This document shows positions 25,880 to 33,906 of a stretch of DNA of 40,323 nucleotides, one piece after another (the first letter of the stretch is position 1; each line of letters starts with the position of its first letter). Position numbers and translations under genes: made by a program. The DNA lies in assembly GCF_902167705.1 (NCBI RefSeq), contig NZ_CABHMZ010000005.1:1-40323 (forward strand). Reading direction: 5' to 3'. Source of the DNA: Streptococcus constellatus. Lineage in GTDB: Bacteria; Bacillota; Bacilli; Lactobacillales; Streptococcaceae. The notes below the pieces were generated by a model, which saw only the letters and a program-made list of their open reading frames with translations, was not told the origin of the DNA and did no database searches.

Positions 25880-26539
25880 ATGGATTACAAAACAATGAGA
25901 AATCAAATAGAAGATATGGTAAATGATAACCACAAGGACTTTGTGAAGGCGATTATAAGCATGGAAAAAGGTATCAATGATGAAAGTGCTTTAGACAAGC
26001 TCTATGACGCTTATATGGACAATGACAGCCTTAATTTGCTACATGAGGAATTTGACTATATGATTGAGGATTTAAGAGAACAGGGACAGATAAAAGACTT
26101 ACCTTATGTTCAGGAAGAAAAGGATAATCTTATCAATATTGTCGGAAATATCGTTGGAGAGGTTGATGTAGTTGAAAGGGAAAATAAGAACGGAGAAGCC
26201 TTCAAGGTAGCGAATTTTTCCGTAGTATCCAAAGATGATGAAGGTAACAAGATATATCATAGTTGTTCCGCTTATGGAGAAAAAAGTGATATTCCAAAGA
26301 ACTTTAAGCAGGGAGATTTTGTTAAGCTCTTTGGACAAATCAGAATATCAATTGATGATAACGGCAAGGAGCATAACAATATCAGAATACTTTCTTCAAA
26401 GCTACTAAAGGCAAAGGAACAGATGAGAGGACAAGAAGAAAAGAAAGAATCTGTACTTGGAGCTATTAAGAAATATCAGGCTGAAGATAAGGAAAAGCCA
26501 AAAGAAAAGAAAGAAGCAACCAAAGAAGCTGAGAGATAA
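25880..26539 (+). CDS. SSB-like OB-fold protein of the mobile-element backbone
   Basis: A 219-residue protein; ATG 25880 is preceded by AAAGGAGAAAAAAC. The N-terminal part (about 1-75) is an acidic helical domain. Residues about 85-165 look like a single-stranded DNA-binding OB fold (NIVGEVDVVERENKNGEAF, ANFSVVS, YHSCSAYGEKS, VKLFGQIRI). The C-terminus is a Lys/Glu-rich tail with SVLGAIKKYQ, shared with the helicase's own C-terminus, so both may dock on the same partner. It is the last gene of the helicase unit and is followed by a terminator. Confidence 0.75.
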   Translation: MDYKTMRNQIEDMVNDNHKDFVKAIISMEKGINDESALDKLYDAYMDNDSLNLLHEEFDYMIEDLREQGQIKDLPYVQEEKDNLINIVGNIVGEVDVVERENKNGEAFKVANFSVVSKDDEGNKIYHSCSAYGEKSDIPKNFKQGDFVKLFGQIRISIDDNGKEHNNIRILSSKLLKAKEQMRGQEEKKESVLGAIKKYQAEDKEKPKEKKEATKEAER

Positions 26540-26546
26540 ATTTATG

Positions 26547-26583
26547 GTCGGTGTGGTCTTGGGACTGCACCGACTCTTTTTTT
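26547..26583 (+). terminator. Terminator ending the helicase/SSB unit
   Basis: GTCGGTG (26547-26553) pairs with CACCGAC (26568-26574), and eight Ts follow. It separates the backbone operon from the defence operon. Confidence 0.87.
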
Positions 26584-26620
26584 ATACAAATGGCGTATGT
26601 TTGCGTAAAAGGAAGTTTGT

Positions 26621-26650
26621 AGTGAAAAAAGTGAATAAATATGATATAAT
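26621..26650 (+). promoter_or_regulatory. Defence operon promoter with AGTGAA direct repeats
   Basis: TATAAT (26645-26650) is a perfect -10. No good -35 is seen; at the -35 position lie two AGTGAA repeats 9 bp apart (26621 and 26630). Weak -35 boxes overlapped by repeats are usual at promoters controlled by small regulators of restriction systems, so the XRE protein downstream is the likely binder. Confidence 0.55.
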
Positions 26651-26686
26651 GATAAAAACGAAATCAGATGCATGGGGAGGACAATT

Positions 26687-26902
26687 GTGTCAAAAATAAG
26701 TTATAAAAAGCTATTTAAAAAAATGATAGATTTAGACATGAAAAACTCTGAGCTAATGGAAAAAGCGGAAGTTAGTCGAAGTACTTTTTATAAAATGAAG
26801 AATAGTGAGAATATCACTACTGATGTGATTGTCAGAATATGTGATAGTTTGAACTGTGGTATAAATGAAATTATGGAGTTGGTGAATGATGAAAATAATT
26901 GA
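26687..26902 (+). CDS. XRE-family regulator (possible controller protein)
   Basis: A 71-residue helix-turn-helix protein (SELMEKAEVSRSTFYKMKNSENITTDVIVRICDSLNC). The GTG at 26687 is preferred to the ATG at 26672, because GGGGAGG (26674-26680) lies between them at the right distance from the GTG. The gene overlaps the methyltransferase start by 17 nt. Size and place fit a controller of the restriction-modification operon, which typically delays endonuclease expression when the element enters a new cell. Here it would also precede the Thoeris genes. General XRE autoregulator is the alternative. Confidence 0.8.
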   Translation: MSKISYKKLFKKMIDLDMKNSELMEKAEVSRSTFYKMKNSENITTDVIVRICDSLNCGINEIMELVNDENN

Positions 26903-28382
26903 TTATGTAATTGAATCTACAAATAAATATATTGAACAGATGCCAAAAGAAATTCGCAAGAAAAATGGGCAATTTTTTACAAGCAAAGAAACAGCTCTTT
27001 TTATGGCATCATTATTTGATTTATCATCATTTTCAAAAGAAATTTCTATACTTGATCCAGGAGCGGGTTCAGGGATACTTACTGCAGCACTGGTCCAAAG
27101 AATAATTGATACGGATAAGATTAAAACGATAAAAATAACTTGTTATGAAACTGATGGTGATATTTTAGAACTTTTAAATAAAAATTTGTTGTGGATAAGA
27201 GACAATTCACCATTAAAAATTGAATACAAAATAGTCAAAGATAATTATATAACGAGTCAAACGCTTGAATACAACAACATGCTGGGTGTGTGTACTGAAC
27301 CTGAAAAATACGATGTGATTATAGGAAATCCGCCTTATTTAAAGATTGGGAAAACGGCTAAAGAAGCTTTATCTATGCCTGACATCTGTTATGGAGCACC
27401 GAACTTGTATTTTCTTTTTATGGAGATGGCAAGTTTTAATTTAGTCGATAATGGCGAATTAGTATTTATCGTTCCGAGATCATGGACTTCTGGAGCTTAT
27501 TTCAGAAAGTTTCGCGAGAAATTTTTAAGAGAAGTAGTTTTGAGGCATATTCATTTATTTGTGAGCAGAGATAAAGTTTTCGATAAGGAAGCTGTTTTGC
27601 AAGAAACAATAATTATTAAGGCTAAGAAAGAATCTAACAAGCCTAAAAATATTACTATAACTACAACGAACGCTAATTTTGATTTCGACAGCAAGACTGT
27701 TTTTGAAGCTCCTTACGATATGGTTGTTTCTGGAGAACACAAATATGTTTTTTTGATAACTGATAAAGAAGAAGCTGATACGATTAAAAAGGTAAATGAA
27801 TGGAATGATACCTTGCCAACTCTTGGCTTGAAAATGAAAACTGGTTTGACAGTTGATTTTAGAAATCGAGAGGCTCTAAGAAATGATGCAGAGGAAAAAG
27901 CAGTTCCTTTATTTTATTCGCAACATATAAAAGATGGTAAAGTGATTTTTCCTGTTGGAAAAGAAAATGAGTATCTATTAACGGAGCAAAAAGGATTATT
28001 GCAGGAGAACACTAATTATTTATTTGTGAAAAGATTTACGGCAAAGGAAGAAAAGCGTAGATTACAATGTGGAATTTATTTAGCTAAAAAATTTCCAACA
28101 TATAAGGCAATTAGCACACAGAATAAGATAAATTTTATTACAGGCTTACAAGGATTATCAGATTGTTTGGTTTATGGTTTGTATGTTGTAATGAACTCTA
28201 CGCTTTATGATAATTATTACAGAATTTTAAATGGATCAACTCAAGTGAATGCTACTGAAATTAACTCGATGCCAATTCCACCACTAACCTGTATTGAGAA
28301 TATGGGAAAGGAACTGATTAAATTAAAGGATATGTCTGAAGAAAATTGTGATGAAATATTAGGGAGATTTATATATGTCTAA
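26886..28382 (+). CDS. BsuBI/PstI-type N6-adenine DNA methyltransferase
   Basis: A 498-residue gamma-class adenine methyltransferase, close to the roughly 500 residues of M.BsuBI and M.PstI. The SAM-binding motif DPGAGSG is at residues 57-63 and the catalytic NPPY at 148-151. QFFTSKETALFMASLF before motif I is typical of this group. The C-terminal half is the target-recognition region (KMKTGLTVDFRNRE, then INSMPIPP). Two in-frame ATGs (26886, 26889) are possible. It overlaps the endonuclease gene by 8 nt. If specificity follows the family it protects CTGCAG; at least two such sites lie in this operon (27082 and 29452). Confidence 0.88.
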   Translation: MMKIIDYVIESTNKYIEQMPKEIRKKNGQFFTSKETALFMASLFDLSSFSKEISILDPGAGSGILTAALVQRIIDTDKIKTIKITCYETDGDILELLNKNLLWIRDNSPLKIEYKIVKDNYITSQTLEYNNMLGVCTEPEKYDVIIGNPPYLKIGKTAKEALSMPDICYGAPNLYFLFMEMASFNLVDNGELVFIVPRSWTSGAYFRKFREKFLREVVLRHIHLFVSRDKVFDKEAVLQETIIIKAKKESNKPKNITITTTNANFDFDSKTVFEAPYDMVVSGEHKYVFLITDKEEADTIKKVNEWNDTLPTLGLKMKTGLTVDFRNREALRNDAEEKAVPLFYSQHIKDGKVIFPVGKENEYLLTEQKGLLQENTNYLFVKRFTAKEEKRRLQCGIYLAKKFPTYKAISTQNKINFITGLQGLSDCLVYGLYVVMNSTLYDNYYRILNGSTQVNATEINSMPIPPLTCIENMGKELIKLKDMSEENCDEILGRFIYV

Positions 28383-29295
28383 ATTAGAAGAAGCAAAGAA
28401 TATTTTGAATGAGTTGAAAGTTCCACCAAAACAGCAGTCAGATCTATGTGGATATGTTATTTTAGCAATGGCAGATATTAAAAAGAATGATGAATGGGCT
28501 AATGCAACTAATAAATGGATAAGAATACATGATGTTATCGCTTTTATTAGAGATTTTTATGAAGTTTCATATGCAGAGAATAGTAGAGAAACATTCCGTA
28601 AGCAAGCAATACATCATTTTAGAAATGCAGCGTTTATTGAGGATAATGGCAAAGCAACAAATAGCCCTAATTATAGGTATCGTTTAACTGATGAAATGTT
28701 GTTATTAGTAAAAACATTTCAATCAAATCAGTGGGAAGAACAAAAAAATAATTTTTTGAAATCTCATCAGAACTTAATTGATTTGTATAGTTCTAAAAAG
28801 GCAGTAAGAAAAATGCCTGTTAAAATAAACGGAGACGATTTTACATTTTCTCCTGGTAAGCATAATCAATTACAGAAATTGATTATTGAAGAATTTGCTC
28901 CCCGATTCGCTGAGAACTCTGAATGCCTATATGTTGGAGATACAATTCAAAAGGATTTGGTGAAAAATGAGGAGAAATTAAAAGAACTTGGTTTTGAGAT
29001 AACACTTCATGATAAGATGCCAGATGTTGTTTTATATTCAGAGGATAAGAACTGGATTTACTTTATTGAGTCTGTAACTTCTGTGGGTGCAATGGAGCCA
29101 AAGCGAATAAAAGAAATTGAAGAAATGACAGAAAATGTTTCTGCTGGGAAAATATATGTAACAGCATTTTTAGACTTTAAAACATTTAAGAAATTTTCAG
29201 AGTCTTTAGCTTGGGAAACGGAAGTATGGATTGCGGATATGCCGGACCATATGATTCATCTAAATGGTGATAAATTCTTAGGACCGAGAAAATAA
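28375..29295 (+). CDS. BsuBI/PstI-family type II restriction endonuclease
   Basis: A 306-residue protein, near the 316 of R.BsuBI. The family's N-terminal segment reads [20 protein letters not shown] with the [12 protein letters not shown] block. The conserved YVGDTIQKD (about 186-194) leads into the nuclease core [23 protein letters not shown] (starting at residue 216), which carries the acidic metal-binding residues. The expected cut is at CTGCAG, by family. The gene starts inside the methyltransferase gene and the Thoeris gene begins 8 bp after its stop, so all are likely co-transcribed. Confidence 0.88.
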   Translation: MSKLEEAKNILNELKVPPKQQSDLCGYVILAMADIKKNDEWANATNKWIRIHDVIAFIRDFYEVSYAENSRETFRKQAIHHFRNAAFIEDNGKATNSPNYRYRLTDEMLLLVKTFQSNQWEEQKNNFLKSHQNLIDLYSSKKAVRKMPVKINGDDFTFSPGKHNQLQKLIIEEFAPRFAENSECLYVGDTIQKDLVKNEEKLKELGFEITLHDKMPDVVLYSEDKNWIYFIESVTSVGAMEPKRIKEIEEMTENVSAGKIYVTAFLDFKTFKKFSESLAWETEVWIADMPDHMIHLNGDKFLGPRK

Positions 29296-29303
29296 AGGAG
29301 GAG

Positions 29304-30725
29304 GTGCTCATTATTAAAGGTGAAGTATCAAAAAAAGATTTGATTAGAGAAATTGAAAAAGCTATTAAAAGTGATGAATTAGGAGCATTTATTGGAGCAG
29401 GACTATCAATTCCTGCCGGATTTTGTAGTTGGAAAGAACTTCTAAAAGAACCTGCAGAAGAAATTGGACTAGATGTTGAAAAAGAAAATGATTTGGTTAA
29501 CTTGGCTCAGTATTATTCTAATTCAAAAAAAAGAACATCGATAGATGACTTGATCAAAGGTCAATTTTCTCAATTAGTAAAACCTACTGAAAACCATAAA
29601 TTATTATCACAGTTACCGATTTCCACTTTTTGGACAACTAATTATGATAAGTTAATTGAAAAAGCTTTAGAAGATAATATGAAAAAGCCTTATATAAAAA
29701 CAAAGGATGAACAATTAAGAGGTACAAATCATGATTTTGATGCAATAGTATATAAATTGCATGGCGATGTAGAATCTCCTGAAGACGCAGTACTAACAAG
29801 AAGTGATTATGAAGAATTTGGATATAACAAAAGAAAATTATTCAGAGAAGTTTTAGAAGGAGATTTGCTTACCAATACATTTCTATTTTTAGGATTTAGT
29901 TTTGAAGATCCAAACTTTAACTATGTAATTGGAAGATTAAGGGTATTGCTCGATGAAAAGAATACAAGAAAGCATTATTGTATTATGAAAAGAGTCCAAG
30001 ATACTGATGAGGATTATGAATACAAAAAAGCAAAACAGGAGCTACAAATTGAAGATTTAAATAGATATGGTATTTTTACATATTTAGTAAATAGATATGA
30101 TGAAATTACCGAATTATTAAGCACTCTTGTCGATAGATTTAGAAGGAAAACAATATTTATTTCAGGCAGTGCATACAATTATCCGGGTTATTCTCATGAA
30201 ACCGCTCAAAATTTTATTCATAAATTATCTTTTGAACTATCGAAGAATGGTTATCGCATTGTTAATGGATATGGAAAAGGTGTAGGAGAATTTATATTAA
30301 ATGGTGTTGCAGATTTTTGTTTGACTCAAAAAGCAAAAATAAATGATTTTTTGACGCTTATGCCTTTTCCTCAAAATAGTTCATTAGAAATAGATTTAGA
30401 TACCTTGTATAAAGAAAATAGAGAGCAGATGATTGAAAATTGTGGCATAGCAATATTTGTTTTTGGAAATAATGAAACAGAAAATATTGCAAGTGGAGTT
30501 ATGGACGAATATGAGTTATCTAAAGAGCATGGATTAGTATGTTTGCCTATTGAAAATACTGGTGGGGCATCTAAAGAAATATATGATAAAACAACTCAAG
30601 AAATTTCAGATAAAAATACAATAAGCGCAATTGAACAGGCAAATAAACAATGCGATGGAGATATTGATATATCTGTTAAAAACATAGTGCAAGCAGTTAA
30701 AATATTAAATAAGGAGGATTTTTAA
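29304..30725 (+). CDS. thsA: Thoeris effector ThsA (SIR2-SLOG NADase)
   Basis: Defence effector that destroys NAD+ once its SLOG domain binds the cyclic ADP-ribose signal made by ThsB. It is 473 residues, against 476 in Bacillus cereus ThsA. The SIR2 domain (about 1-280) has GAFIGAGLS, the catalytic Asn113 in WTTNYDK and His153 in YKLHGDVE, one residue from the known N112/H152. The SLOG domain (about 283-473) begins [12 protein letters not shown] and includes GYGKGVGEF and MPFPQ. Arg373 and Glu402 appear to match ligand residues of the B. cereus protein, while its Lys388 position is Asn here. The start is GTG 29304, with AAGGAGGAG unusually close; a downstream start is possible. Confidence 0.92.
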   Translation: MLIIKGEVSKKDLIREIEKAIKSDELGAFIGAGLSIPAGFCSWKELLKEPAEEIGLDVEKENDLVNLAQYYSNSKKRTSIDDLIKGQFSQLVKPTENHKLLSQLPISTFWTTNYDKLIEKALEDNMKKPYIKTKDEQLRGTNHDFDAIVYKLHGDVESPEDAVLTRSDYEEFGYNKRKLFREVLEGDLLTNTFLFLGFSFEDPNFNYVIGRLRVLLDEKNTRKHYCIMKRVQDTDEDYEYKKAKQELQIEDLNRYGIFTYLVNRYDEITELLSTLVDRFRRKTIFISGSAYNYPGYSHETAQNFIHKLSFELSKNGYRIVNGYGKGVGEFILNGVADFCLTQKAKINDFLTLMPFPQNSSLEIDLDTLYKENREQMIENCGIAIFVFGNNETENIASGVMDEYELSKEHGLVCLPIENTGGASKEIYDKTTQEISDKNTISAIEQANKQCDGDIDISVKNIVQAVKILNKEDF

Positions 30726-31223
30726 ATGTCAAAAAGGCAAGTATTTTTCAGTTTTCATTATGACAATGATAATTGGAGAGCAGGACAGGTACGCAATATG
30801 GGAAAGGTGGATAGCAGCTCTACTTTTTCTGATAATGATTGGGAGGAAGTAAAAGAAAAAACAGACAGTAAAATCAAAGAATGGATTGATGAACAATTAA
30901 ATAAGCGTTCATGTTTAGTGGTTTTAATCGGAGAAAAGACTGCAAATAGAAAATGGATAAATTATGAAATTAAAAAAGCATATGAGTTAAATAAAGGAAT
31001 TGTAGGAATCTATATTCATAAATTAGAGAATTCATCAGGTGAACAAGATGATAAGGGAAATAATCCATTTGATTATTTGACATTAGAAGGAGAGAAACTT
31101 TCTAAGTATGTTAAATGTTTTGATTCGAGTTATGCATCAAGTAAATATGTTTACAATGATATTAAGGATAACATAGAAGATTTGATCGAATATGGCATTG
31201 AGCACAAACCGTCTACTTGGTAA
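30726..31223 (+). CDS. thsB: Thoeris sensor ThsB (TIR-like, DUF1863)
   Basis: A 165-residue TIR-like protein that senses phage and makes the cyclic ADP-ribose isomer activating ThsA. It begins MSKRQVFFSFHYDND, the FFSFHY signature of ThsB, with VVLIGEKTANRKWINYEI in the middle; Glu81 in WINYEI is the probable catalytic residue. It ends DYLTLEGEKLSKYVKCFDSS. It is somewhat shorter than B. cereus ThsB (about 190). AAGGAGG lies just before the ATG, which directly follows the ThsA stop. It is the last gene of the five-gene defence operon. A single ThsB is present; some systems have several. Confidence 0.9.
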   Translation: MSKRQVFFSFHYDNDNWRAGQVRNMGKVDSSSTFSDNDWEEVKEKTDSKIKEWIDEQLNKRSCLVVLIGEKTANRKWINYEIKKAYELNKGIVGIYIHKLENSSGEQDDKGNNPFDYLTLEGEKLSKYVKCFDSSYASSKYVYNDIKDNIEDLIEYGIEHKPSTW

Positions 31224-31233
31224 TAAATGAGAG

Positions 31234-31256
31234 TGGAGAGAAAAATTATCTCTCCA
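31234..31256. terminator. Bidirectional hairpin between thsB and the relaxase gene
   Basis: TGGAGAGA (31234-31241) pairs perfectly with TCTCTCCA (31249-31256). The two operons converge here, and the stem includes the last codons of the relaxase gene. A TTTTT tract is seen on the minus strand in the loop; downstream T-runs are weak both ways. Confidence 0.6.
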
Positions 31257-32577
31257 TCTCCTTATCCATATAAATTCCATAGTTCTTTCGTATTTGATAA
31301 AGCTCGTCCATAGTAGATTTGGTAGAAGAATACTCTTGCATAAGGGTATTCTTTTTTTCTTGCAATTTATCAAGTTTATCTAAAATATCCTTTGAATTTG
31401 GCAGCTTTGAATAGGATTTTTTTAGTTTTGAAAGATCCATTTCGTAGCGTGTGATTTCAGCCTTATGCTCCTCAAAAAATGCCTTATCAGAAGGATTTGC
31501 TTTATATTCTTTGTAGTAGGCTCGATATTTTTTAACAGCATGAACTTGTTCCATAGTATCAGAAAGTAGCTGCATGTCCTTATCAATTTCTTTGATTTTA
31601 TCTTGTAAGGCTTGTCTTTCTTCAGCACTTTTCCTGATGTATTCATCAAGTTGTTTAATGGAGTTAATGCTATATTCTCTGATGAAAACAATTGACTCAG
31701 CCATTGTATTTAAGTTATGTTTTGTTGCCCAGTATTCATAGCCTTTGCTCTCTTTCACTTTGGCATTGGTATTCATATTGATAACATTTCCGATTTGTTT
31801 TTTGACAGGTGGGGCTTTAATAGATTGATTTTCTGTAATACGCTCTTGTAATCTTTCTTCTGTATAATCTTCACCAATCGTCTTAGCCTTTGTAAATCTC
31901 TGCTTATCTTTTGGCTTAAAGGCTATATGTTTTCCATGCTTTATTTCATAATTAAGCTCCGCCATTTTCTTTAGAAATTCTTCCCAATCCTTAGACTGTT
32001 TTATCAGTCGATCAATGTCAAATTGAAGCCTGCTTTTCCAAGAAGTACCTTTTTTAGATTGCTCATTTTCATACCATGACTTACCATTTGTTTTGTACTT
32101 TCTCTTATAGCTCTCGTAGAACTCATCAATTACAGATAGGTTATTTTCTTTGCATAACTTATCGCTTTGATACCTGATTTGGTGGTAGCTTTTCTTGTTG
32201 GACTGGTAGCACTTACCTGTTACCATATTTACGTTATTGAAGATTATATGGTTATGGATATGTCCTTTATCTATGTGGGTAGATAAGACATATTCGTACT
32301 CATCTTTTAATATCTTTTTACACAGTTCAAGACCGATTTGATGTGCAATTTCCGGACTTGTTTCTCCCGGTAAAAAGGATTGAATAAGATGTCTTGCAAG
32401 GACAGTTCCGTTTGTTCCGACATTATTTCGTGTTCTTAAAAATTGAGTATGAGCAGTTTCCTGATGACATTTATGAGTGCTTACCAAGATTTGCTCATCT
32501 GTTTTTTCTCCATTAACAATATATGAAATGGCAAGATTAAGGGTTGATTTTATAGGATGTATTTTTGTAATAGCCAT
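31246..32577 (-). CDS. MobP-type relaxase (MobA/VirD2-like)
   Basis: A 443-residue relaxase of the backbone element. It begins MAITKIHPIKSTLNLAISYIVNGEKT and shows the histidine metal site HIDKGHIHNHIIFNNVN (about 120-136). After the catalytic domain (to about 230) lies a helical region rich in Lys/Glu (about 290-440). It belongs to the group found in Tn1549-like and related Gram-positive integrative elements. The ribosome site GGAGGTG lies in the end of mobC, 5 bp upstream. It should nick an origin in the palindromic region 32966-33097 together with MobC. No type IV secretion genes are in the window, so transfer needs a partner or genes outside. Confidence 0.88.
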   Translation of the reverse strand: MAITKIHPIKSTLNLAISYIVNGEKTDEQILVSTHKCHQETAHTQFLRTRNNVGTNGTVLARHLIQSFLPGETSPEIAHQIGLELCKKILKDEYEYVLSTHIDKGHIHNHIIFNNVNMVTGKCYQSNKKSYHQIRYQSDKLCKENNLSVIDEFYESYKRKYKTNGKSWYENEQSKKGTSWKSRLQFDIDRLIKQSKDWEEFLKKMAELNYEIKHGKHIAFKPKDKQRFTKAKTIGEDYTEERLQERITENQSIKAPPVKKQIGNVINMNTNAKVKESKGYEYWATKHNLNTMAESIVFIREYSINSIKQLDEYIRKSAEERQALQDKIKEIDKDMQLLSDTMEQVHAVKKYRAYYKEYKANPSDKAFFEEHKAEITRYEMDLSKLKKSYSKLPNSKDILDKLDKLQEKKNTLMQEYSSTKSTMDELYQIRKNYGIYMDKEMER

Positions 32578-32582
32578 AAAAT

Positions 32583-32933
32583 TTAATCACCTCCGGAAGT
32601 TCTGTTAAGAAGCAGAGAATGTATTTGCCACAATTCTTTTGAGAAATATTCAATTTGCTTTTTCATATCGTTTACATCATCCTTATAGATTATGCCGGTG
32701 GAATTTACACGCTTTGCAATCTGATTGATATTGCTTGTAGCATTGGAAAGTAATCCCTGTAAATCTCTAAACGGTTCTAAATCCACTTGATATATTTCCG
32801 TTTCTAAAACGCACTTGCGGATGAAATGACTCATATTTCTGCATTTCGCAAGTTTTCTTTTCTCCTCAAAAAGAGCCTTTTCTTCTTCGGTTAATTTAAT
32901 TTCAAGTCTTTCATTTCGTATTCTATTTGCCAT
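32583..32933 (-). CDS. mobC: MobC-like relaxosome accessory protein
   Basis: A 116-residue MobC-family protein. ATG at 32933 (minus strand) is chosen because CAAAGGAGGA lies 8-17 bp before it and MANRIRNERLEIKLTEEEK is the usual start; the open frame upstream is not used. Conserved MobC features are the ribbon-helix-helix-like N-terminus, NMSHFIRKCVL and NATSNINQIAKRVNSTG. It would bind near oriT and help the relaxase melt the nick region. The relaxase gene starts 5 bp after it, so the two form one operon. Confidence 0.87.
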   Translation of the reverse strand: MANRIRNERLEIKLTEEEKALFEEKRKLAKCRNMSHFIRKCVLETEIYQVDLEPFRDLQGLLSNATSNINQIAKRVNSTGIIYKDDVNDMKKQIEYFSKELWQIHSLLLNRTSGGD

Positions 32934-32965
32934 AGATAAATCCTCCTTTGAATGTATTCGGGGTA

Positions 32966-32981
32966 TTAGGGTGCACCCTAA
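32966..32981. promoter_or_regulatory. Perfect 16-bp palindrome upstream of mobC
   Basis: TTAGGGTGCACCCTAA has perfect twofold symmetry, 33 bp before the mobC start. It is likely an operator or relaxosome protein site. Confidence 0.6.
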
Positions 32982-33004
32982 CAAGTTAAAAATTGATAAA
33001 AAAA

Positions 33005-33040
33005 GAAGCAGATCCCAGAGGGCTGCTTCATCAATTTTTT
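33005..33040. terminator. Bidirectional terminator/attenuator between oriT region and mobC
   Basis: GAAGCAG (33005-33011) pairs with CTGCTTC (33023-33029). TTTTTT follows on the plus strand (33035-33040), and a run of seven Ts follows on the minus strand. In the mobC direction it could attenuate transcripts that start further upstream. Confidence 0.7.
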
Positions 33041-33041
33041 C

Positions 33042-33097
33042 GTAAGTGTCCGTACACTTACTGTGCTTGCTACATAAGAATAATTTAGATAGCAAGC
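33042..33097. other. Candidate oriT of the MobP relaxase
   Basis: Two perfect inverted repeats in tandem: GTAAGTGT (33042-33049) with ACACTTAC (33054-33061), loop CCGT; then GCTTGCTA (33065-33072) with TAGCAAGC (33090-33097). Adjacent hairpins just upstream of mobC-relaxase are the usual form of such origins. The nick position is not known. Confidence 0.55.
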
Positions 33098-33162
33098 GTT
33101 AAGCAAGTTTTGAATTTATTACTAAATTATACCATAAGGACGCCATAATTTCCACATGTAAC

Positions 33163-33210
33163 TTGACAAATATTGAATTATAATTTATTATTAAATATAA
33201 ATTCAGTATT
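33163..33210 (+). promoter_or_regulatory. tetR-family gene promoter with operator half-sites
   Basis: TTGACA (33163-33168), a 17-bp spacer and TATTAT (33186-33191). Half-sites AATATTGAATT (33169-33179) and AATTCAGTATT (33200-33210) face each other over the promoter and match the palindrome at 33857-33880, so the regulator probably represses itself. Confidence 0.75.
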
Positions 33211-33230
33211 GGAATAGAAAGAGGTGTGCT

Positions 33231-33803
33231 ATGGCACAAGTATTAAAAGAAGAAGTTAGAAATAGAATACTCGAAGCAGCAGAAAAAGTATTTTATAAAA
33301 AGGATTATAGAGGTGCTAAATTAACAGATATTGCAAAAGAAGCAGATATTCCTGTGGCACTCATTTATACCTATTTTAAAAACAAGGAAGTTTTGTTTGA
33401 TGCAGTAGTAAGTTCTGTTTATATAAACTTCGAGTCAGCTTTTAATGAGGAAGAATCTTTGGAAAAAGGTTCTGCTTCTGAAAGGTTTGATGAGGTTGGA
33501 GAAAATTATATTCATGAACTTTTAAAAGAGCGTAAAAAGTTAATTATTTTAATGGATAAAAGCTCAGGTACAAAGCATACAGAAGCAAAACAAAAACTCA
33601 TATCGCAAATGCAAGTTCATATTGAAGTAAGTTTAAAAAGACAATCGAAAGAGGAATATGATCCAATGCTTGCCCATATTTTAGCCAGTAACTTTACAGA
33701 GGGGCTTCTTGAAATAGCAAGGCACTATCAAAGTGAAAAGTGGGCAAAAGATATGCTAAAACTTATTGCAAGGTGTTATTACAAGGGAGTGGAATCCCTA
33801 TAA
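33231..33803 (+). CDS. TetR/AcrR-family regulator of the ABC/ECF operon
   Basis: A 190-residue repressor. The N-terminal helix-turn-helix is standard (RILEAAEKVFYKKDYRGAKLTDIAKEADIPVALIYTYFKNKEVLFDAV, residues about 12-60); the rest is a helical ligand-binding domain. GAAAGAGGTG precedes the ATG. The same inverted half-sites occur at its own promoter and in front of the ABC genes, so it most likely controls both, with the transported compound or a related signal as ligand. A terminator separates it from the transporter genes. Confidence 0.88.
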   Translation: MAQVLKEEVRNRILEAAEKVFYKKDYRGAKLTDIAKEADIPVALIYTYFKNKEVLFDAVVSSVYINFESAFNEEESLEKGSASERFDEVGENYIHELLKERKKLIILMDKSSGTKHTEAKQKLISQMQVHIEVSLKRQSKEEYDPMLAHILASNFTEGLLEIARHYQSEKWAKDMLKLIARCYYKGVESL

Positions 33804-33818
33804 TCAGCACTAAAAAAT

Positions 33819-33847
33819 AGACTTTGCGTAATCAGCAAAGTCTTACT
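33819..33847 (+). terminator. Terminator after the TetR-family gene
   Basis: AGACTTTGC (33819-33827) and GCAAAGTCT (33835-33843) form a perfect 9-bp stem. The T-run after it is short (TACTTT). Confidence 0.7.
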
Positions 33848-33856
33848 TTAAACCTT

Positions 33857-33882
33857 AATACTGAATTAAAATTCAATATTAT
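33857..33882 (+). promoter_or_regulatory. Operator and probable -10 of the ABC/ECF operon
   Basis: AATACTGAATT and AATTCAATATT (33857-33867, 33870-33880) are arms of a near-perfect palindrome with a 2-bp centre. TATTAT (33877-33882) may be the -10, with TTAATA at 33855 as a weak -35. The operator would then cover the promoter. Confidence 0.7.
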
Positions 33883-33906
33883 TCAATTTTGAAAGGAGAG
33901 TTGTTC

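Noticed and set aside
27082..29457. CTGCAG sites as evidence for restriction specificity
   Set aside because: At least two occur (27082, 29452), which is compatible with protection by the methyltransferase but says nothing about specificity without methylation data.
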